A stretch of DNA of 64,000 nucleotides from Photobacterium obscurum (GCF_026191635.1 NZ_JAKRRW010000001.1:248001-312000), one strand, 5' to 3'; shown: positions 27,724-37,706, numbered from the stretch's first letter. The notes: generated by a model from the letters alone, not told the origin. Translations and numbers: made by a program.

Positions 27724-29129
27724 TGGCAGATTGCAGACTATTCATACTCATAACGAACTCGCGCTCCAGATTCTTCGCCACAGTTCGGCTACTGCTGCTT
27801 GCAGCATTGGCTCTGGTTACCTCATCATCAGCTATTGCATCAAGCCGATATATCCCGGTAAATACCGCAACCAGTATCGATTTTAAACAAGATATTGGTA
27901 CAGTGTTTATCAGCCAGCCTGAAATCGCCGATTATAAGATCATCAACAAACGTACATTAGTGCTGTTTAGCAAGAACATCGGCCAGGCCCAGCTGATCGT
28001 GTATGCAAGCGACCATAACCAGTTGCTCTCACAGCTTGTTCATGTCGACATTAATCTGGCTGATATCCGCCGCCAGCTCAAGCTCTACTATCCTGATCTA
28101 GGCATTACAATCACCTCGGTCGGCGATAAGGTAGCGGTACGCGGCAAAGTCTATTCCGAAAAGCAACGTGACGATATCTACCGCCTGGTTGCCAACCTGT
28201 TAGGCCGAGAAAAAGTGACCCGCTACGGCGAAGCTGAAGACCTGCGTATCAAAAATGGCGACAACGAATTCGAAGAAATGCAGTGGGTTAACTTCCACCG
28301 CAACTATATCTGGGACGGGATCATCGAGGGGCTTGAGCTTGATCGCGTTGATCAGATCAATGTGAAGATTTCTGTTGCACAGGTTTCCAAAGAGTTCAAT
28401 GAAACCCTCGGAGTTGACTGGAGCAGCATCGGCCAGGCAGCGGGCACCTTTTCCTTTCAGCAATTCAATGCCAGTGATCTGTCTACGGTGATCAGTGCCA
28501 TTGGCAATGACAGCCTGGCGGAAGTATTAGCAGAGCCAAACCTCACTGTTATGTCTGGTGAAAGTGCCAGTTTCCTGGTCGGTGGCGAAGTGCCGGTTAT
28601 TGTCACCAACCAGAATACCACCAACATCAGCTTCAAAGAGTTCGGCGTGAAGCTAAATCTTTCTGCGAAGGTAGAAAACGACGACAACATCCGACTGCAA
28701 ATCGCTCCGGAAGTCAGCGCGATTGAAAAAACCATCAAAGCCGCCGGGATCGAAGTTCCTCAGCTCAGCACCCGCCGCGCCCTGACAACTGTCAAGCTTG
28801 CCGACGGGGAAAGCTTCATGCTGGGTGGCCTGATGAGCAGCGATGACTTTGAACAGATCAGCCGGATCCCGCTCCTAGGTGATATCCCGGTTCTGGGTGC
28901 CGCTTTCCGCAAGGCAAGTACCAAACGGATGAAAACTGAACTGATTATTATCGCCACCGTCAACTTGGTGAAGCCAGTCTCGGCGCAGGAGGTGCGGTTG
29001 CCAGTTATACATAAAACATCGACCCTGAGCCGTTTATTTAATATCTATGGCAAAAAATCAACTCAAAATCAGAAAGTAGCAGACACATTAACAATAGACA
29101 TATTAGACCGCGGAGGCTTTATTCAATGA
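27723..29129 (+). CDS. rcpA: RcpA/CpaC, outer-membrane secretin of the Tad system
   Basis: 468-residue type II/III secretin-family protein forming the outer-membrane pore for the Flp pilus. After a long signal region ending near SSSAIAS, there are a pilus-assembly N-domain (INTA..IDFKQDIGTVFISQPEIADYKIINKRTL), a BON-like domain (ITSVGDKVAVRGKVYSEKQ), and the secretin domain with VPVIVTNQNTTNISFKEFGVKLNL and the LADGESFMLGGLMSS / IPLLGDIPVLGAAFR signature. It overlaps both neighbours, a tight operon. Confidence 0.95.
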   Translation: MADCRLFILITNSRSRFFATVRLLLLAALALVTSSSAIASSRYIPVNTATSIDFKQDIGTVFISQPEIADYKIINKRTLVLFSKNIGQAQLIVYASDHNQLLSQLVHVDINLADIRRQLKLYYPDLGITITSVGDKVAVRGKVYSEKQRDDIYRLVANLLGREKVTRYGEAEDLRIKNGDNEFEEMQWVNFHRNYIWDGIIEGLELDRVDQINVKISVAQVSKEFNETLGVDWSSIGQAAGTFSFQQFNASDLSTVISAIGNDSLAEVLAEPNLTVMSGESASFLVGGEVPVIVTNQNTTNISFKEFGVKLNLSAKVENDDNIRLQIAPEVSAIEKTIKAAGIEVPQLSTRRALTTVKLADGESFMLGGLMSSDDFEQISRIPLLGDIPVLGAAFRKASTKRMKTELIIIATVNLVKPVSAQEVRLPVIHKTSTLSRLFNIYGKKSTQNQKVADTLTIDILDRGGFIQ

Positions 29130-29605
29130 TCCGACACCTTACTCTATTGGTATTGGCTTTATTACTTAGTGCCTGCGCCGACCGACCGCTCCCGGTCAAG
29201 GGAGCCGAAGCCCTGCTCTATCCGGAGCTGCACAGCATCAAAATCGATGTTAAGCGTAATGGCCAGAAGGCTACACAAAACAAGGTCAGAGAAGTTATTA
29301 CCGACTATTTTCCAGCAGCGCCTGATACCGAATGGGTCATCTTATACCGACCTAAGCAACAATCTATTGCCAAAAAGGCACAACAACAACTGATTGATGC
29401 AGGTGTTTCACCCAAGCAGATCAAACGCACCGCCTCCCCAAGCCTGGGCAACGATATTGTTATCACGATTAAACAGTACCAACTGATTACGGAAGATTGC
29501 CCGACCTATCAATTTGGTCAAAGCCGACAAAAAAGCAGCTGCTTTATAGACACACTACGCATGAAACACATTGCCGCGCCAAGCCGACTTGCCGCCAAGC
29601 CTTAA
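29126..29605 (+). CDS. CpaD/RcpB-like pilus lipoprotein
   Basis: 159-residue lipoprotein with signal MIRHLTLLVLALLLSAC (lipid Cys17). The mature part is short, with one later Cys pair region (EDCPTYQF, KSSCFID). Its position between the secretin and tadZ is that of cpaD/rcpB, the secretin partner and pilotin of Tad systems, but sequence similarity to classical CpaD is weak. The function is inferred from position. It overlaps rcpA by 4 bases. Confidence 0.8.
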   Translation: MIRHLTLLVLALLLSACADRPLPVKGAEALLYPELHSIKIDVKRNGQKATQNKVREVITDYFPAAPDTEWVILYRPKQQSIAKKAQQQLIDAGVSPKQIKRTASPSLGNDIVITIKQYQLITEDCPTYQFGQSRQKSSCFIDTLRMKHIAAPSRLAAKP

Positions 29606-29614
29606 GGGATCACC

Positions 29615-30862
29615 ATGTTTGATATTGCCAAAGCAATCAGTCAGTCGACCGAAAAAGACAAGGTTCAGCAGGGCCCTTCCGGGTGCAATTTGTTTTACCA
29701 AACCAGTCACTGCAAAGAACTGATCGAAGAAGTCTTCCGTTTCGAAGGCTGGGCTGACCCCCAGTGCGTCAAAAGCACCCTGCCGCAGGATCATCTCACG
29801 GCCAAAGAACTAGAAGAGATCATCATTCTGGAGCTTAATCAGTCGACCAGTGTCGTGGAAGATGCCAAAGCCTTTGCCAGCCGCCTGCCCAATCACAAGG
29901 GAATTATTGTTATCGGACAGGAAGATGCCATAACCACCTTGCGTGGACTGAAAGATATGGGGCTGTACTACCTGTTCTGGCCGGTCAACAAGCAAGAAGC
30001 CAGTGATTTCATTCGTCATGTACATTCTAATATCGGCCGTTTTGCCGGTGTCAGCCAGAATCGAAAAGCAAAAAAAGTCGCCGTTATCGGCAGCAAAGGT
30101 GGCGTAGGAACGACTCTGATCAGTGCAGAGATTGCCTGTGAACTGGCCAGTTCCGGCACTGATACGATTCTTGTCGATCACCAATATCACACCAGCAATA
30201 TTGATATCACGCTTGGACTAAAAAACTTTGAAAAGCAAAATGCCGAGAACCTCGGACTGCAATTTCACGACATGGATGAAGAAAGTGCTGCGGGATATCT
30301 ACAGCCTATCAGCAATAAGCTTCGGATGCTGTCACTGGCTGGTAACCTGCCTGTAACTGATCTACTAGGCTACAGCCACAACATTATTGATCTACTGCAT
30401 CGCCAGGCAAACTTTATTATCGAGGATTATTCCGGTAGTACTGATTTCAAGGTGGACATTCCTTTAGTAGTAAAACGTAACGATATTGTCATGCTAGTAC
30501 TCGACCCTACGGTAGCTTCGGTCAGAAATACCCGTCGGCTTATGGAATCAATACACCAATATCGGCAATTGGAGCAAAAAGAGCTACGCCTGTTCATCTT
30601 TGTCAATTTTCATCGTCCAGAGGTGTCATTCCCGCTGAAGCTCAAAGAAATCGAAGAGCACCTGGAATGCCAGGCAGATGTCGTACTGCCATACAACGCT
30701 AAAATCGCCAGCATATTGCTGCAAGGGCAGCGCCTGCATAAACAAAATGCCAGCCTTGCTCGGCCTTTTCGCAATATTTCACGATTGATGAACGGTAAGT
30801 TGCTCGACGACAACCCGCGCAAATTATCACTGGCACGACTACTGGGTCGAGATAAAGTATGA
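29615..30862 (+). CDS. tadZ: TadZ/CpaE, MinD-like localisation ATPase
   Basis: 415-residue protein with an N-terminal receiver-like domain (about 1-135) and a C-terminal ParA/MinD ATPase. The deviant Walker A is GSKGGVGTTLISAE (about residue 158). The receiver-like part lacks a convincing phosphoacceptor context. TadZ marks the cell site where the Tad apparatus assembles. It is preceded by AAGGGATCACC and overlaps the tadA start (ATGA). Confidence 0.94.
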   Translation: MFDIAKAISQSTEKDKVQQGPSGCNLFYQTSHCKELIEEVFRFEGWADPQCVKSTLPQDHLTAKELEEIIILELNQSTSVVEDAKAFASRLPNHKGIIVIGQEDAITTLRGLKDMGLYYLFWPVNKQEASDFIRHVHSNIGRFAGVSQNRKAKKVAVIGSKGGVGTTLISAEIACELASSGTDTILVDHQYHTSNIDITLGLKNFEKQNAENLGLQFHDMDEESAAGYLQPISNKLRMLSLAGNLPVTDLLGYSHNIIDLLHRQANFIIEDYSGSTDFKVDIPLVVKRNDIVMLVLDPTVASVRNTRRLMESIHQYRQLEQKELRLFIFVNFHRPEVSFPLKLKEIEEHLECQADVVLPYNAKIASILLQGQRLHKQNASLARPFRNISRLMNGKLLDDNPRKLSLARLLGRDKV

Positions 30863-32127
30863 ACAACAAATCTATCTACCTAGACTTCAGAAACAAAATC
30901 TTCGAAGTCCTGGATGCGCAGGCCGTCGCCAACATGAAAAAGCCTGAGCTAGAAGCCCAGGTACAAAAGGCTATCGAGATCCTGGCCAACAATTATTCGC
31001 GCCCGATCCCCGGAGTTGTGCGTAACAGTCTAGTTAAAAACCTCATTGATGAATTGGTTGGCCTTGGACCACTGCAACCGCTGATAGAAGATGACAGCAT
31101 CAGCGACATTATGGTCAATGGCTGCAACCATATTTTCTTTGAGCGCCACGGTAAAGTGCATCAGTCAGATGTCAGCTTTGTCAACGAGGAACAATTGCTG
31201 GAAATCGCCCAGCGCATTGCATTCAGAGTTGGCCGACGGATCGATGAATCCTCACCGATGGTTGATGCCCGCCTTGAAGACGGCAGTCGAGTCAATATCG
31301 TGATCCCACCAATCACCCTCGATGGTACTTCAATCTCGATCCGTAAATTCAAGGAAAGTAAAATCGGCCTTGAGGAGTTAATTGGCTTTGGTGCTATCTC
31401 TCCCGAAATGGCTCGTGTACTAATGATCGCGGCTCGCTGTCGGCTCAATATCCTGATCTCAGGTGGTACCGGATCGGGAAAAACCACCCTGCTCAATGCG
31501 ATGTCGCAATATATCAGCGAAGACGAACGAATAATAACCATCGAAGATGCCGCCGAGCTCAAGCTGCAACAACCCCACGTCGTCAGGATGGAAACCCGTC
31601 CTGCCAGCACGGAAAATACCGGGGCCGTATCCCAGCGAGATTTAGTGATTAACTCTTTGCGAATGCGTCCGGATCGAATCATTGTTGGTGAGTGCCGGGG
31701 TTCTGAAGCCTTTGAAATGCTACAAGCAATGAATACAGGTCATGATGGTTCAATGTCGACTCTTCACGCCAATACACCACGTGATGCAATTGCCCGAATT
31801 GAATCGATGGTAATGATGGCTAATCTGAATCTTCCCGTGGAAGCCATTCGACGTACTATTGTCAGTGCAGCCCACCTCATTATTCAGGTAAACCGCCTGC
31901 GTGACGGCTCACGCAAGATCACCAGCATTTCCGAAGTGATCGGACTCGAAGGTGACAATGTCGTAATGGAGGAACTGTTCCGCTTCCAGCCCAACGAAAG
32001 CCAGTCGCTTGAACAGGTGTCGGGGGACTTTGTCACGTCGGGGATCATGCAGCGCTCAATTCTGATGCAGCGTGCCAGCTATTGCGGCCTTCAGGATGAG
32101 CTAATGAGTGCATTCAGGAGCCTATAA
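30859..32127 (+). CDS. tadA: TadA/CpaF, pilus assembly/retraction ATPase
   Basis: 422-residue VirB11/PilT-superfamily hexameric ATPase powering Flp pilus dynamics. Motifs in order: N-terminal SDIMVNG, the arginine finger region GRRIDESSPMVDARLEDGSRVN, Walker A SGGTGSGKTTLLNAM (about residue 205), the Asp box TIEDAAEL, Walker B-like RIIVGECRGSEAFEMLQAMNTGHDGSM and the His box HANTPRDA. Complete and of normal length. Confidence 0.97.
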   Translation: MNNKSIYLDFRNKIFEVLDAQAVANMKKPELEAQVQKAIEILANNYSRPIPGVVRNSLVKNLIDELVGLGPLQPLIEDDSISDIMVNGCNHIFFERHGKVHQSDVSFVNEEQLLEIAQRIAFRVGRRIDESSPMVDARLEDGSRVNIVIPPITLDGTSISIRKFKESKIGLEELIGFGAISPEMARVLMIAARCRLNILISGGTGSGKTTLLNAMSQYISEDERIITIEDAAELKLQQPHVVRMETRPASTENTGAVSQRDLVINSLRMRPDRIIVGECRGSEAFEMLQAMNTGHDGSMSTLHANTPRDAIARIESMVMMANLNLPVEAIRRTIVSAAHLIIQVNRLRDGSRKITSISEVIGLEGDNVVMEELFRFQPNESQSLEQVSGDFVTSGIMQRSILMQRASYCGLQDELMSAFRSL

Positions 32128-33035
32128 TGATCCTATCACTGTCTTTGATTCTTTTCGGCATCGCCGCTTACCTGCATGTGCAAAATAAAGCCGACCTTAA
32201 AGGGCATTTTTTGCTGAAAAATGCAGAGCAGGAAGAAACGGAAAGCTTTGAAGCCATCAATATCGGCTCGCTTCATAAGGCTCCCATCTACCAGAAACTG
32301 AAGGCATCGTTCGCCCCAGCTCTGGGTATGCTTGGAAGAGGGGCTGGGCTGAAACTAGCCGTCTATTTTTCGGTGATTACCCTTAGCGCGTTTTATATTA
32401 GCACCAAGATCTTATTGCTCAATAACTACTGGCTACCATTGCTCGCGCCATGCTTTGGTTTCTTGTTCGGCTGGCAATGGCTGTTAAACAAGCGCCGCAA
32501 AGAATTCGAGCAAACCTTTCCTGACGCGCTAAATATTATGATGAGTGCGATCACCGCGGGAGAGAGTATCACCCAGTCCATCTGTTACGTCGGTAAAACC
32601 CTGGATAATCGAATTGGTCATGAATTTCACAATATGGGCGAACACCTAAAGCTGGGCGAACCGCCCGAACAGGTATTCAAACGTGCGTGCAAGAACATTC
32701 CCTACCCGACTTTTCTGTTTTTTATTGTTACCATCCGGGCCAATATGGCCCGTGGCGGTCAACTGAAAAATGTAATGGCCCGTCTGATCCGGGTACTGGT
32801 TGATTCCCGTACCCTAGAAAAGAAAAAAATGGCGATGACTTCTGAGGCTCGCCTGTCAGCTAAAATTGTTGCCATCATCCCCTTTGCCTTTATGTTCCTG
32901 CTCAACTATATCAACCCGGATAACGTCAACTTTATCCTCACCGATCCAAGCGGTCGCTACATTCTCTATTACGTATTAGGCAGTGAATTTCTCGGTTTAT
33001 TTATCGTGTGGTTGCTTGTAAAGGGGGTTCGCTAA
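32127..33035 (+). CDS. tadB: TadB, inner-membrane platform protein
   Basis: 302-residue type II secretion F-domain protein (GspF family). Two N-terminal hydrophobic segments, a cytoplasmic T2SSF domain (FPDALNIMMSAITAGESITQSI around residues 130-155) and two C-terminal helices. Together with TadC it forms the membrane platform turned by TadA. The start overlaps the tadA stop (TAATG). Confidence 0.94.
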   Translation: MILSLSLILFGIAAYLHVQNKADLKGHFLLKNAEQEETESFEAINIGSLHKAPIYQKLKASFAPALGMLGRGAGLKLAVYFSVITLSAFYISTKILLLNNYWLPLLAPCFGFLFGWQWLLNKRRKEFEQTFPDALNIMMSAITAGESITQSICYVGKTLDNRIGHEFHNMGEHLKLGEPPEQVFKRACKNIPYPTFLFFIVTIRANMARGGQLKNVMARLIRVLVDSRTLEKKKMAMTSEARLSAKIVAIIPFAFMFLLNYINPDNVNFILTDPSGRYILYYVLGSEFLGLFIVWLLVKGVR

Positions 33036-33886
33036 TGATATGGGCAATATTACTGCTACTCATCGGCGGGGTGCTAATTGCGGCCCTATTTACGTATATC
33101 GTAAACAAGAAAATTCTTAAAAAAAATATTCAGAGTTTTCTCGATATTCGCAAGCAAACAACACTTTCGCAACTCAATAATTTCCTGGCTACCATTGGCC
33201 GGGGGCAACAGGCCGATCTGGAAAAAAAACTTGTCGATGCCGGGATCTACAACCAAAAACTCGCCAAGTATTACCTACCGGCAAAATTTGCCACTCTGTT
33301 GATCACTGGCCTTATCATTGCCCTCACCAATATGGAGTTAACTAACAAAGGTTTAGTTGGGGCTCTTTGTCTAATTGCGATTCTGGTCGTACCGGATATG
33401 TTTCTGGATCTAAAGAAAAAAGCCGTCGCCAAGAAAACTTCACGCCAGCTTCCATATATGCTGGATATGATGGCTGTCTGTATCCAAACCGGAATGACAA
33501 TTGAAGCATCGCTAGGCTATCTCAGCAAAGAGCTAATGGCCTTCGATAAAGATCTCTGCTACCACATTCGCAAAACAGCAGATGCTGCCAAAGTTCAGGG
33601 GCTTGAAAAAGCACTCTATGATTTCGGTGACCGATTACCAACCCCTGAAGTACAAAGTTTTATCTTCACTCTGATTCAAAACCTGCAATACGGAACATCT
33701 ATTGCCAACGTACTCAGTTCACTTGCCGAGGACATGCGCAAAATGCACGTGTTGGCCATGGAAGAAAAGATTGGCAAGCTCTCCGCCAAAATGAGTATTC
33801 CGCTGATTTTATTGATTATGTTCCCGATTGTAATCCTGATCCTCGCGCCGGGAATCATGCAAATGTCATTGGATATTGTTAATTAA
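33035..33886 (+). CDS. tadC: TadC, inner-membrane platform protein
   Basis: 283-residue GspF-family protein, paralogue of TadB. The T2SSF motif is LPYMLDMMAVCIQTGMTIEASL, with later SFIFTLIQNLQYGTSIANVLSSLAEDMR. The ATG at 33035 overlaps the tadB stop (TAATG) and has AAAGGGGG upstream. A start nine codons earlier inside tadB is less likely. Final residues form the last membrane helix. Confidence 0.94.
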   Translation: MIWAILLLLIGGVLIAALFTYIVNKKILKKNIQSFLDIRKQTTLSQLNNFLATIGRGQQADLEKKLVDAGIYNQKLAKYYLPAKFATLLITGLIIALTNMELTNKGLVGALCLIAILVVPDMFLDLKKKAVAKKTSRQLPYMLDMMAVCIQTGMTIEASLGYLSKELMAFDKDLCYHIRKTADAAKVQGLEKALYDFGDRLPTPEVQSFIFTLIQNLQYGTSIANVLSSLAEDMRKMHVLAMEEKIGKLSAKMSIPLILLIMFPIVILILAPGIMQMSLDIVN

Positions 33887-34584
33887 TGAAAAAGTTATAC
33901 ATTCTATTATTAACTGCCCTGTTACTTAGTGGCTGTGTTACCCAACCACTTCCAGATAAAACCGAAGCCAATCTGATTGCGGCCAAAAATTACCAGGGGC
34001 TCACTGACTACTACAAATCACAGCTGCAACATTCGCCTGATAATAAAGAATTGATGGCCAAGCTAACCGGCGCCTACTTCAAAATTCATGATTTAGAGTC
34101 GGCACAATTCTATACCCGTTATTTGCTAAAACTTGGCTATAGCAGCCCAGATTTCCTCTATCTGGCCGGTAATGTTTTTATGGCATCGGAACAGTATTCA
34201 CAAGCCATAGACACTCTTATAAAAGCACAGGTCAAAGGGTATGAAAAATCTAAACTCAATATCAGTCTCGGCATTGCATACAGCAATCAGGGTGAATTTG
34301 AACTAGCACAAAATCAATTTAACATGGCACGCCTGAAGGGCCATGACGATATCACGGTCAAAAATAACTTGGCTGTGCTCTACATCGTCAAACAGCAGCC
34401 CGATGAAGCAATCCGAATTCTGACACCGGTGTATCAGGCATACCCTGATAATGACAAAGTGAAAATGAACCTTGCGGTAGCGCTCATCAAATCGAAAGAC
34501 TATGTGACAGCCCGTCAGTTGCTAAAGAGTGACTATTCCGATGAAGAACTCATCCCGCTAATGCAATCAATCAAAGCGTTGTAA
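33886..34584 (+). CDS. tadD: TadD, TPR lipoprotein
   Basis: 232-residue lipoprotein, signal MKKLYILLLTALLLSGC (Cys17), followed by about five tetratricopeptide-type repeats (for example the SAQFYTRYLLKLGYSSPDFL and NISLGIAYSNQGEFELAQNQ segments). TadD is needed for assembly or stability of the outer-membrane Tad complex. Its start overlaps the tadC stop. Confidence 0.92.
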   Translation: MKKLYILLLTALLLSGCVTQPLPDKTEANLIAAKNYQGLTDYYKSQLQHSPDNKELMAKLTGAYFKIHDLESAQFYTRYLLKLGYSSPDFLYLAGNVFMASEQYSQAIDTLIKAQVKGYEKSKLNISLGIAYSNQGEFELAQNQFNMARLKGHDDITVKNNLAVLYIVKQQPDEAIRILTPVYQAYPDNDKVKMNLAVALIKSKDYVTARQLLKSDYSDEELIPLMQSIKAL

Positions 34585-34597
34585 CAGGATGACGAAA

Positions 34598-35074
34598 ATG
34601 AAATCACTCCGGAAACAGAAAGGGGTCTTCAGTATAGAGTTTGCTCTAGGTGCGATAGTGCTATTCATGACCACGTTTGCAGTCTTCGAGATCTGCCGTT
34701 TTATCTATATTGTCAACCTGACCGAAACCGCGCTCCGGGAGTCAGCCCGTGATACGCGATTATATGAAAAGCAGCAAAGCAACTTGGATTACCAGCAGCG
34801 ATTTCAGCAAATGTTCAAACAGCAAAGCACTTTATGGCACTACCTGGTTGCCCCAAAACGCTGCAACCTGGAGATTGATTACTATCAAAGCTATTCAGAC
34901 TTAGTAAACAGTAATAAGGTTCCCAGCTGTAATGACTGCCCACTTGCTCAATACACGGTGACTTACCGCTATATACCTGCAATGCGTATTCCGGGGATCA
35001 CTGAAAGAACCATTAAACGTTCCATGCTAATGGTTCAGGAACATGAAGGATGGGATAAAGAAAATGAGAAATAA
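34598..35074 (+). CDS. tadE: TadE pseudopilin
   Basis: 158-residue TadE-family minor pilin. The N-terminus MKSLRKQKGVFSIEFALGAIV has the pseudopilin cleavage-like Gly followed by a Glu at +5 and a hydrophobic helix. The remainder is a periplasmic domain with a CxxC (CNDCPL). The ATG at 34598 is favoured over one three codons earlier because AGGA lies 7-8 bases upstream. Confidence 0.88.
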   Translation: MKSLRKQKGVFSIEFALGAIVLFMTTFAVFEICRFIYIVNLTETALRESARDTRLYEKQQSNLDYQQRFQQMFKQQSTLWHYLVAPKRCNLEIDYYQSYSDLVNSNKVPSCNDCPLAQYTVTYRYIPAMRIPGITERTIKRSMLMVQEHEGWDKENEK

Positions 35075-35579
35075 CCAACGAGGCGTCTTCGCGATTGAAA
35101 TGGCCTTTGTGATGTTCTTTCTCGCTGCCTTACTGTTTTTTACCGGTGATATCGCCTACAAACTGTTCAACAGAGGTAATCTGGATCGGGCCAGCTACTC
35201 ACTGGTCAATATTGCCAAAGAACGAAGCCGATTTTATGGCAAGCGATTGGAGTTAAGCCAGCAAGATGTGAATGGTCTTGAAACGATCGCCAAACGATTA
35301 CTCGGTGATCGTAATCACTTTGGTTTACGAGTTGAATCCTTGATCAACGGAAAATATCAGGAATTCAATAACACCGTTGACAGCTCAACAGCCTGCTCTT
35401 CAATAGACAGCCTCACTAATCAAAAAAAAGAAGAACTGGTACCTGTCAGCTTACAAGGCAAAAAATTTCCGCTATATCAGGTCACCCTCTGTTATAGCGT
35501 CGACAATTGGTTTGACCGTTTTATGGGCAAAAATAAAAACAGTAACCTTCATTCTTCATCAGTGATCGTAGGGCGTTAA
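35064..35579 (+). CDS. tadF: TadF pseudopilin
   Basis: 171-residue TadE-like protein. It opens MRNNQRGVFAIEMAFVMFF, the same Gly/Glu pseudopilin signature as tadE, and has a paired Cys in the periplasmic part. It overlaps the tadE end by 11 bases. A start seven codons further upstream is possible but would place extra charged residues before the leader. Confidence 0.87.
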   Translation: MRNNQRGVFAIEMAFVMFFLAALLFFTGDIAYKLFNRGNLDRASYSLVNIAKERSRFYGKRLELSQQDVNGLETIAKRLLGDRNHFGLRVESLINGKYQEFNNTVDSSTACSSIDSLTNQKKEELVPVSLQGKKFPLYQVTLCYSVDNWFDRFMGKNKNSNLHSSSVIVGR

Positions 35580-37042
35580 TGATGACAATAATGATGCGTA
35601 AACAACGCGGCGCTGCTGGAATCTACATGGCCTTATTGCTTATTCCGCTTTTTGGCGCAATATTTCTTGCTCTGGAAGGAACGCGCTATATTCAGAAGCA
35701 GAATCGACTTGCCGACGGTGCCGAGGCTGCCGCTCTTGCGGTGACGATGGCAAACCATGGCAATACCTCGTCTTATGAAAAAGATCTTGCTGAAAAATAT
35801 ATTCAGTCATATGTGCGCGATATCAAGAATATCAGCCAATTAGAAGTAACTAGCAAAGAAGGCCAAACAATTATCCCTTCTTCAGAAGGGAACATTGAAA
35901 AAAACTATACCCAATACAAAGTCACGGCAAAAACCAGTCATAACTCCTGGTTTTCGAACACCTTGATCCCAAGCTTTTCACCGACTGAAACGATTGCCAA
36001 CCAGGCAGTGGCGAGGAATTATCCTGAGATAGCGGGGGATATATATCTAGATATTGTATTTGCAGCTGATTTTTCAGGCTCAATGCGAAGAGACCGAATA
36101 AAAAGACTAAAAAAAGCAATCAATACAATAACAGAAAATTTATTAGAGAATGCTCCAGCAAAGAATGAAGATACAGTGAAGAATAGAGTTGCTATTGTCC
36201 CATTTAGTGACAGAACACAAGAAAAGATAGGTACAGAGCGTGTTTGTGCCACACAGCTAGCATACAGAAATGACTATGATTCTGGGCTTTCATCGACCAC
36301 ATACGAACAAGTTAATTGGTATTATTGGGCAGAACAATCACCTGAATACACATATGAGTGCGCTTCAGACGAAAGTAAATGTACTAATTACAGCAATAGT
36401 CATAAAGAAAACCAATCTGCAAGAAGAGCAGTATGGGGAGGGGTAGAAAATTTTAACTATATTCACTACACCAATAGTATAAAGTTTCTTTTTGATAACA
36501 AAGTCCTGAAAAACAAATTACATTTCCGTTCAAATGCAGAAAATAAACGTTTTTCAGATCTATGCAAAGGTAACTTTTGGACAGTTCCATTAACGGATAA
36601 TAAAGAAAAATTTCTTACCGACCTTAAGGAAATGGAACCAAGAGGAAGGACTTCTGCTTATCAGAGCATAATACGTTCAGCTCAAATAATGAAAGAAGGG
36701 ATAGTTGACAAAAAACATAATAGCAAAGAAAGTGATAACCGTAAAAGAATGATACTAATACTTACCGATGGTGAAGAATCGAAACCTAAAATCCTTAATA
36801 CTTTAGTAGCAGATGGAATGTGCAATACCATTAGAAACGAATTTAATGAGCTATATATCGGAGTATTAGGTATCGGTTACAACCCCAACAATACAGGTTA
36901 CAGTAACTGTGTGATAGACCCTAAAAATGACATTAAATATGTAAAAAATCTTTCTTTACTTCTTGATGAAATAAATGAGTTGATCAAAAAAGGCGCCCAG
37001 ACAGATGGCACAGCCAAACTGCACTACCGCTTTACAGACTAG
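35579..37042 (+). CDS. tadG: TadG, vWA-domain Tad pilus protein
   Basis: 487-residue protein with a TadE-like membrane N-terminus (MRKQRGAAGIYMALLLIPLFGAIFLALEG) and a von Willebrand factor A domain. The vWA domain starts near residue 155, with a MIDAS motif DFSGS (IVFAADFSGSMRRDRIKRL) and the later LILTDGEES. It probably sits at the pilus base or acts as a tip-type adhesin. Oddly, the vWA part (roughly 36040-37020) is much more AT-rich than the rest of the operon: 22 and 18 G+C in two 60-base lines that I counted. This suggests separate origin or rapid change. The ATG overlaps the tadF stop. Confidence 0.9.
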   Translation: MMTIMMRKQRGAAGIYMALLLIPLFGAIFLALEGTRYIQKQNRLADGAEAAALAVTMANHGNTSSYEKDLAEKYIQSYVRDIKNISQLEVTSKEGQTIIPSSEGNIEKNYTQYKVTAKTSHNSWFSNTLIPSFSPTETIANQAVARNYPEIAGDIYLDIVFAADFSGSMRRDRIKRLKKAINTITENLLENAPAKNEDTVKNRVAIVPFSDRTQEKIGTERVCATQLAYRNDYDSGLSSTTYEQVNWYYWAEQSPEYTYECASDESKCTNYSNSHKENQSARRAVWGGVENFNYIHYTNSIKFLFDNKVLKNKLHFRSNAENKRFSDLCKGNFWTVPLTDNKEKFLTDLKEMEPRGRTSAYQSIIRSAQIMKEGIVDKKHNSKESDNRKRMILILTDGEESKPKILNTLVADGMCNTIRNEFNELYIGVLGIGYNPNNTGYSNCVIDPKNDIKYVKNLSLLLDEINELIKKGAQTDGTAKLHYRFTD

Positions 37043-37061
37043 TTTATAGAGAACTAAAACA

Positions 37062-37706
37062 ATGATGAAAAATCTACTGATACTAATAACATGTTTAGCC
37101 TCAACCGCCGTGAATGCCCAAACTGGCTTCAATGATTTGCTGGTAAAATACTGCGGCAAATCGAGCCACAATACCAGCCAGTCAATATCAATTGATCAGG
37201 TGACTGCTATTGGCCTTCACCGTGACGGCTATCTGAAAATCGAGAAGCAAATTCATGATCCCGAACTTCAGCTTCGACTTATCAAGCTTGCCAACAAGGT
37301 CGATATTGATACAGGCTGTATGGAATATCTTGATGCCACCAAATTGATGTCGGCGCATAAAGCACCGGAAGCTGATAATGATGAACTCATTGCAAGGGTC
37401 TATTTTGATTTTGATCGCTATACATTAACACCGGAATCACGACAAATTCTGGATGGTATTACAACACGGTTGCTCAGCCAGAAGGAAATTATCCGCATTG
37501 ATGGCCATACAGACAGTACTGGAAACAAAAAGTACAATGCCCTACTTGGATTACGCCGCGCTGATAGCACCTCTGACTACCTTGTTGATAAGGGAGTGGA
37601 CAAAACTCAGCTCAAGGTAATTAGCCACGGCGAAGAGCAACCACTGAAAGACAACACCACCAGCGACGGTAGAAAAGCAAATCGCCGTGTAGAAATATTA
37701 CTTTAA
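37062..37706 (+). CDS. OmpA-family peptidoglycan-binding protein of the tad locus
   Basis: 214-residue exported protein with signal MMKNLLILITCLASTAVNA. A short cysteine-containing middle precedes an OmpA C-terminal domain (about residues 108-214) with VYFDFDRYTLTPESRQIL and IDGHTDSTGNKKYNALLGLRRA; the DGRKANRRVEI motif holds the diaminopimelate-binding Asp/Arg. It lies 19 bases after tadG and ends the operon before a strong terminator. It probably anchors the Tad apparatus to the cell wall. Confidence 0.92.
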   Translation: MMKNLLILITCLASTAVNAQTGFNDLLVKYCGKSSHNTSQSISIDQVTAIGLHRDGYLKIEKQIHDPELQLRLIKLANKVDIDTGCMEYLDATKLMSAHKAPEADNDELIARVYFDFDRYTLTPESRQILDGITTRLLSQKEIIRIDGHTDSTGNKKYNALLGLRRADSTSDYLVDKGVDKTQLKVISHGEEQPLKDNTTSDGRKANRRVEILL

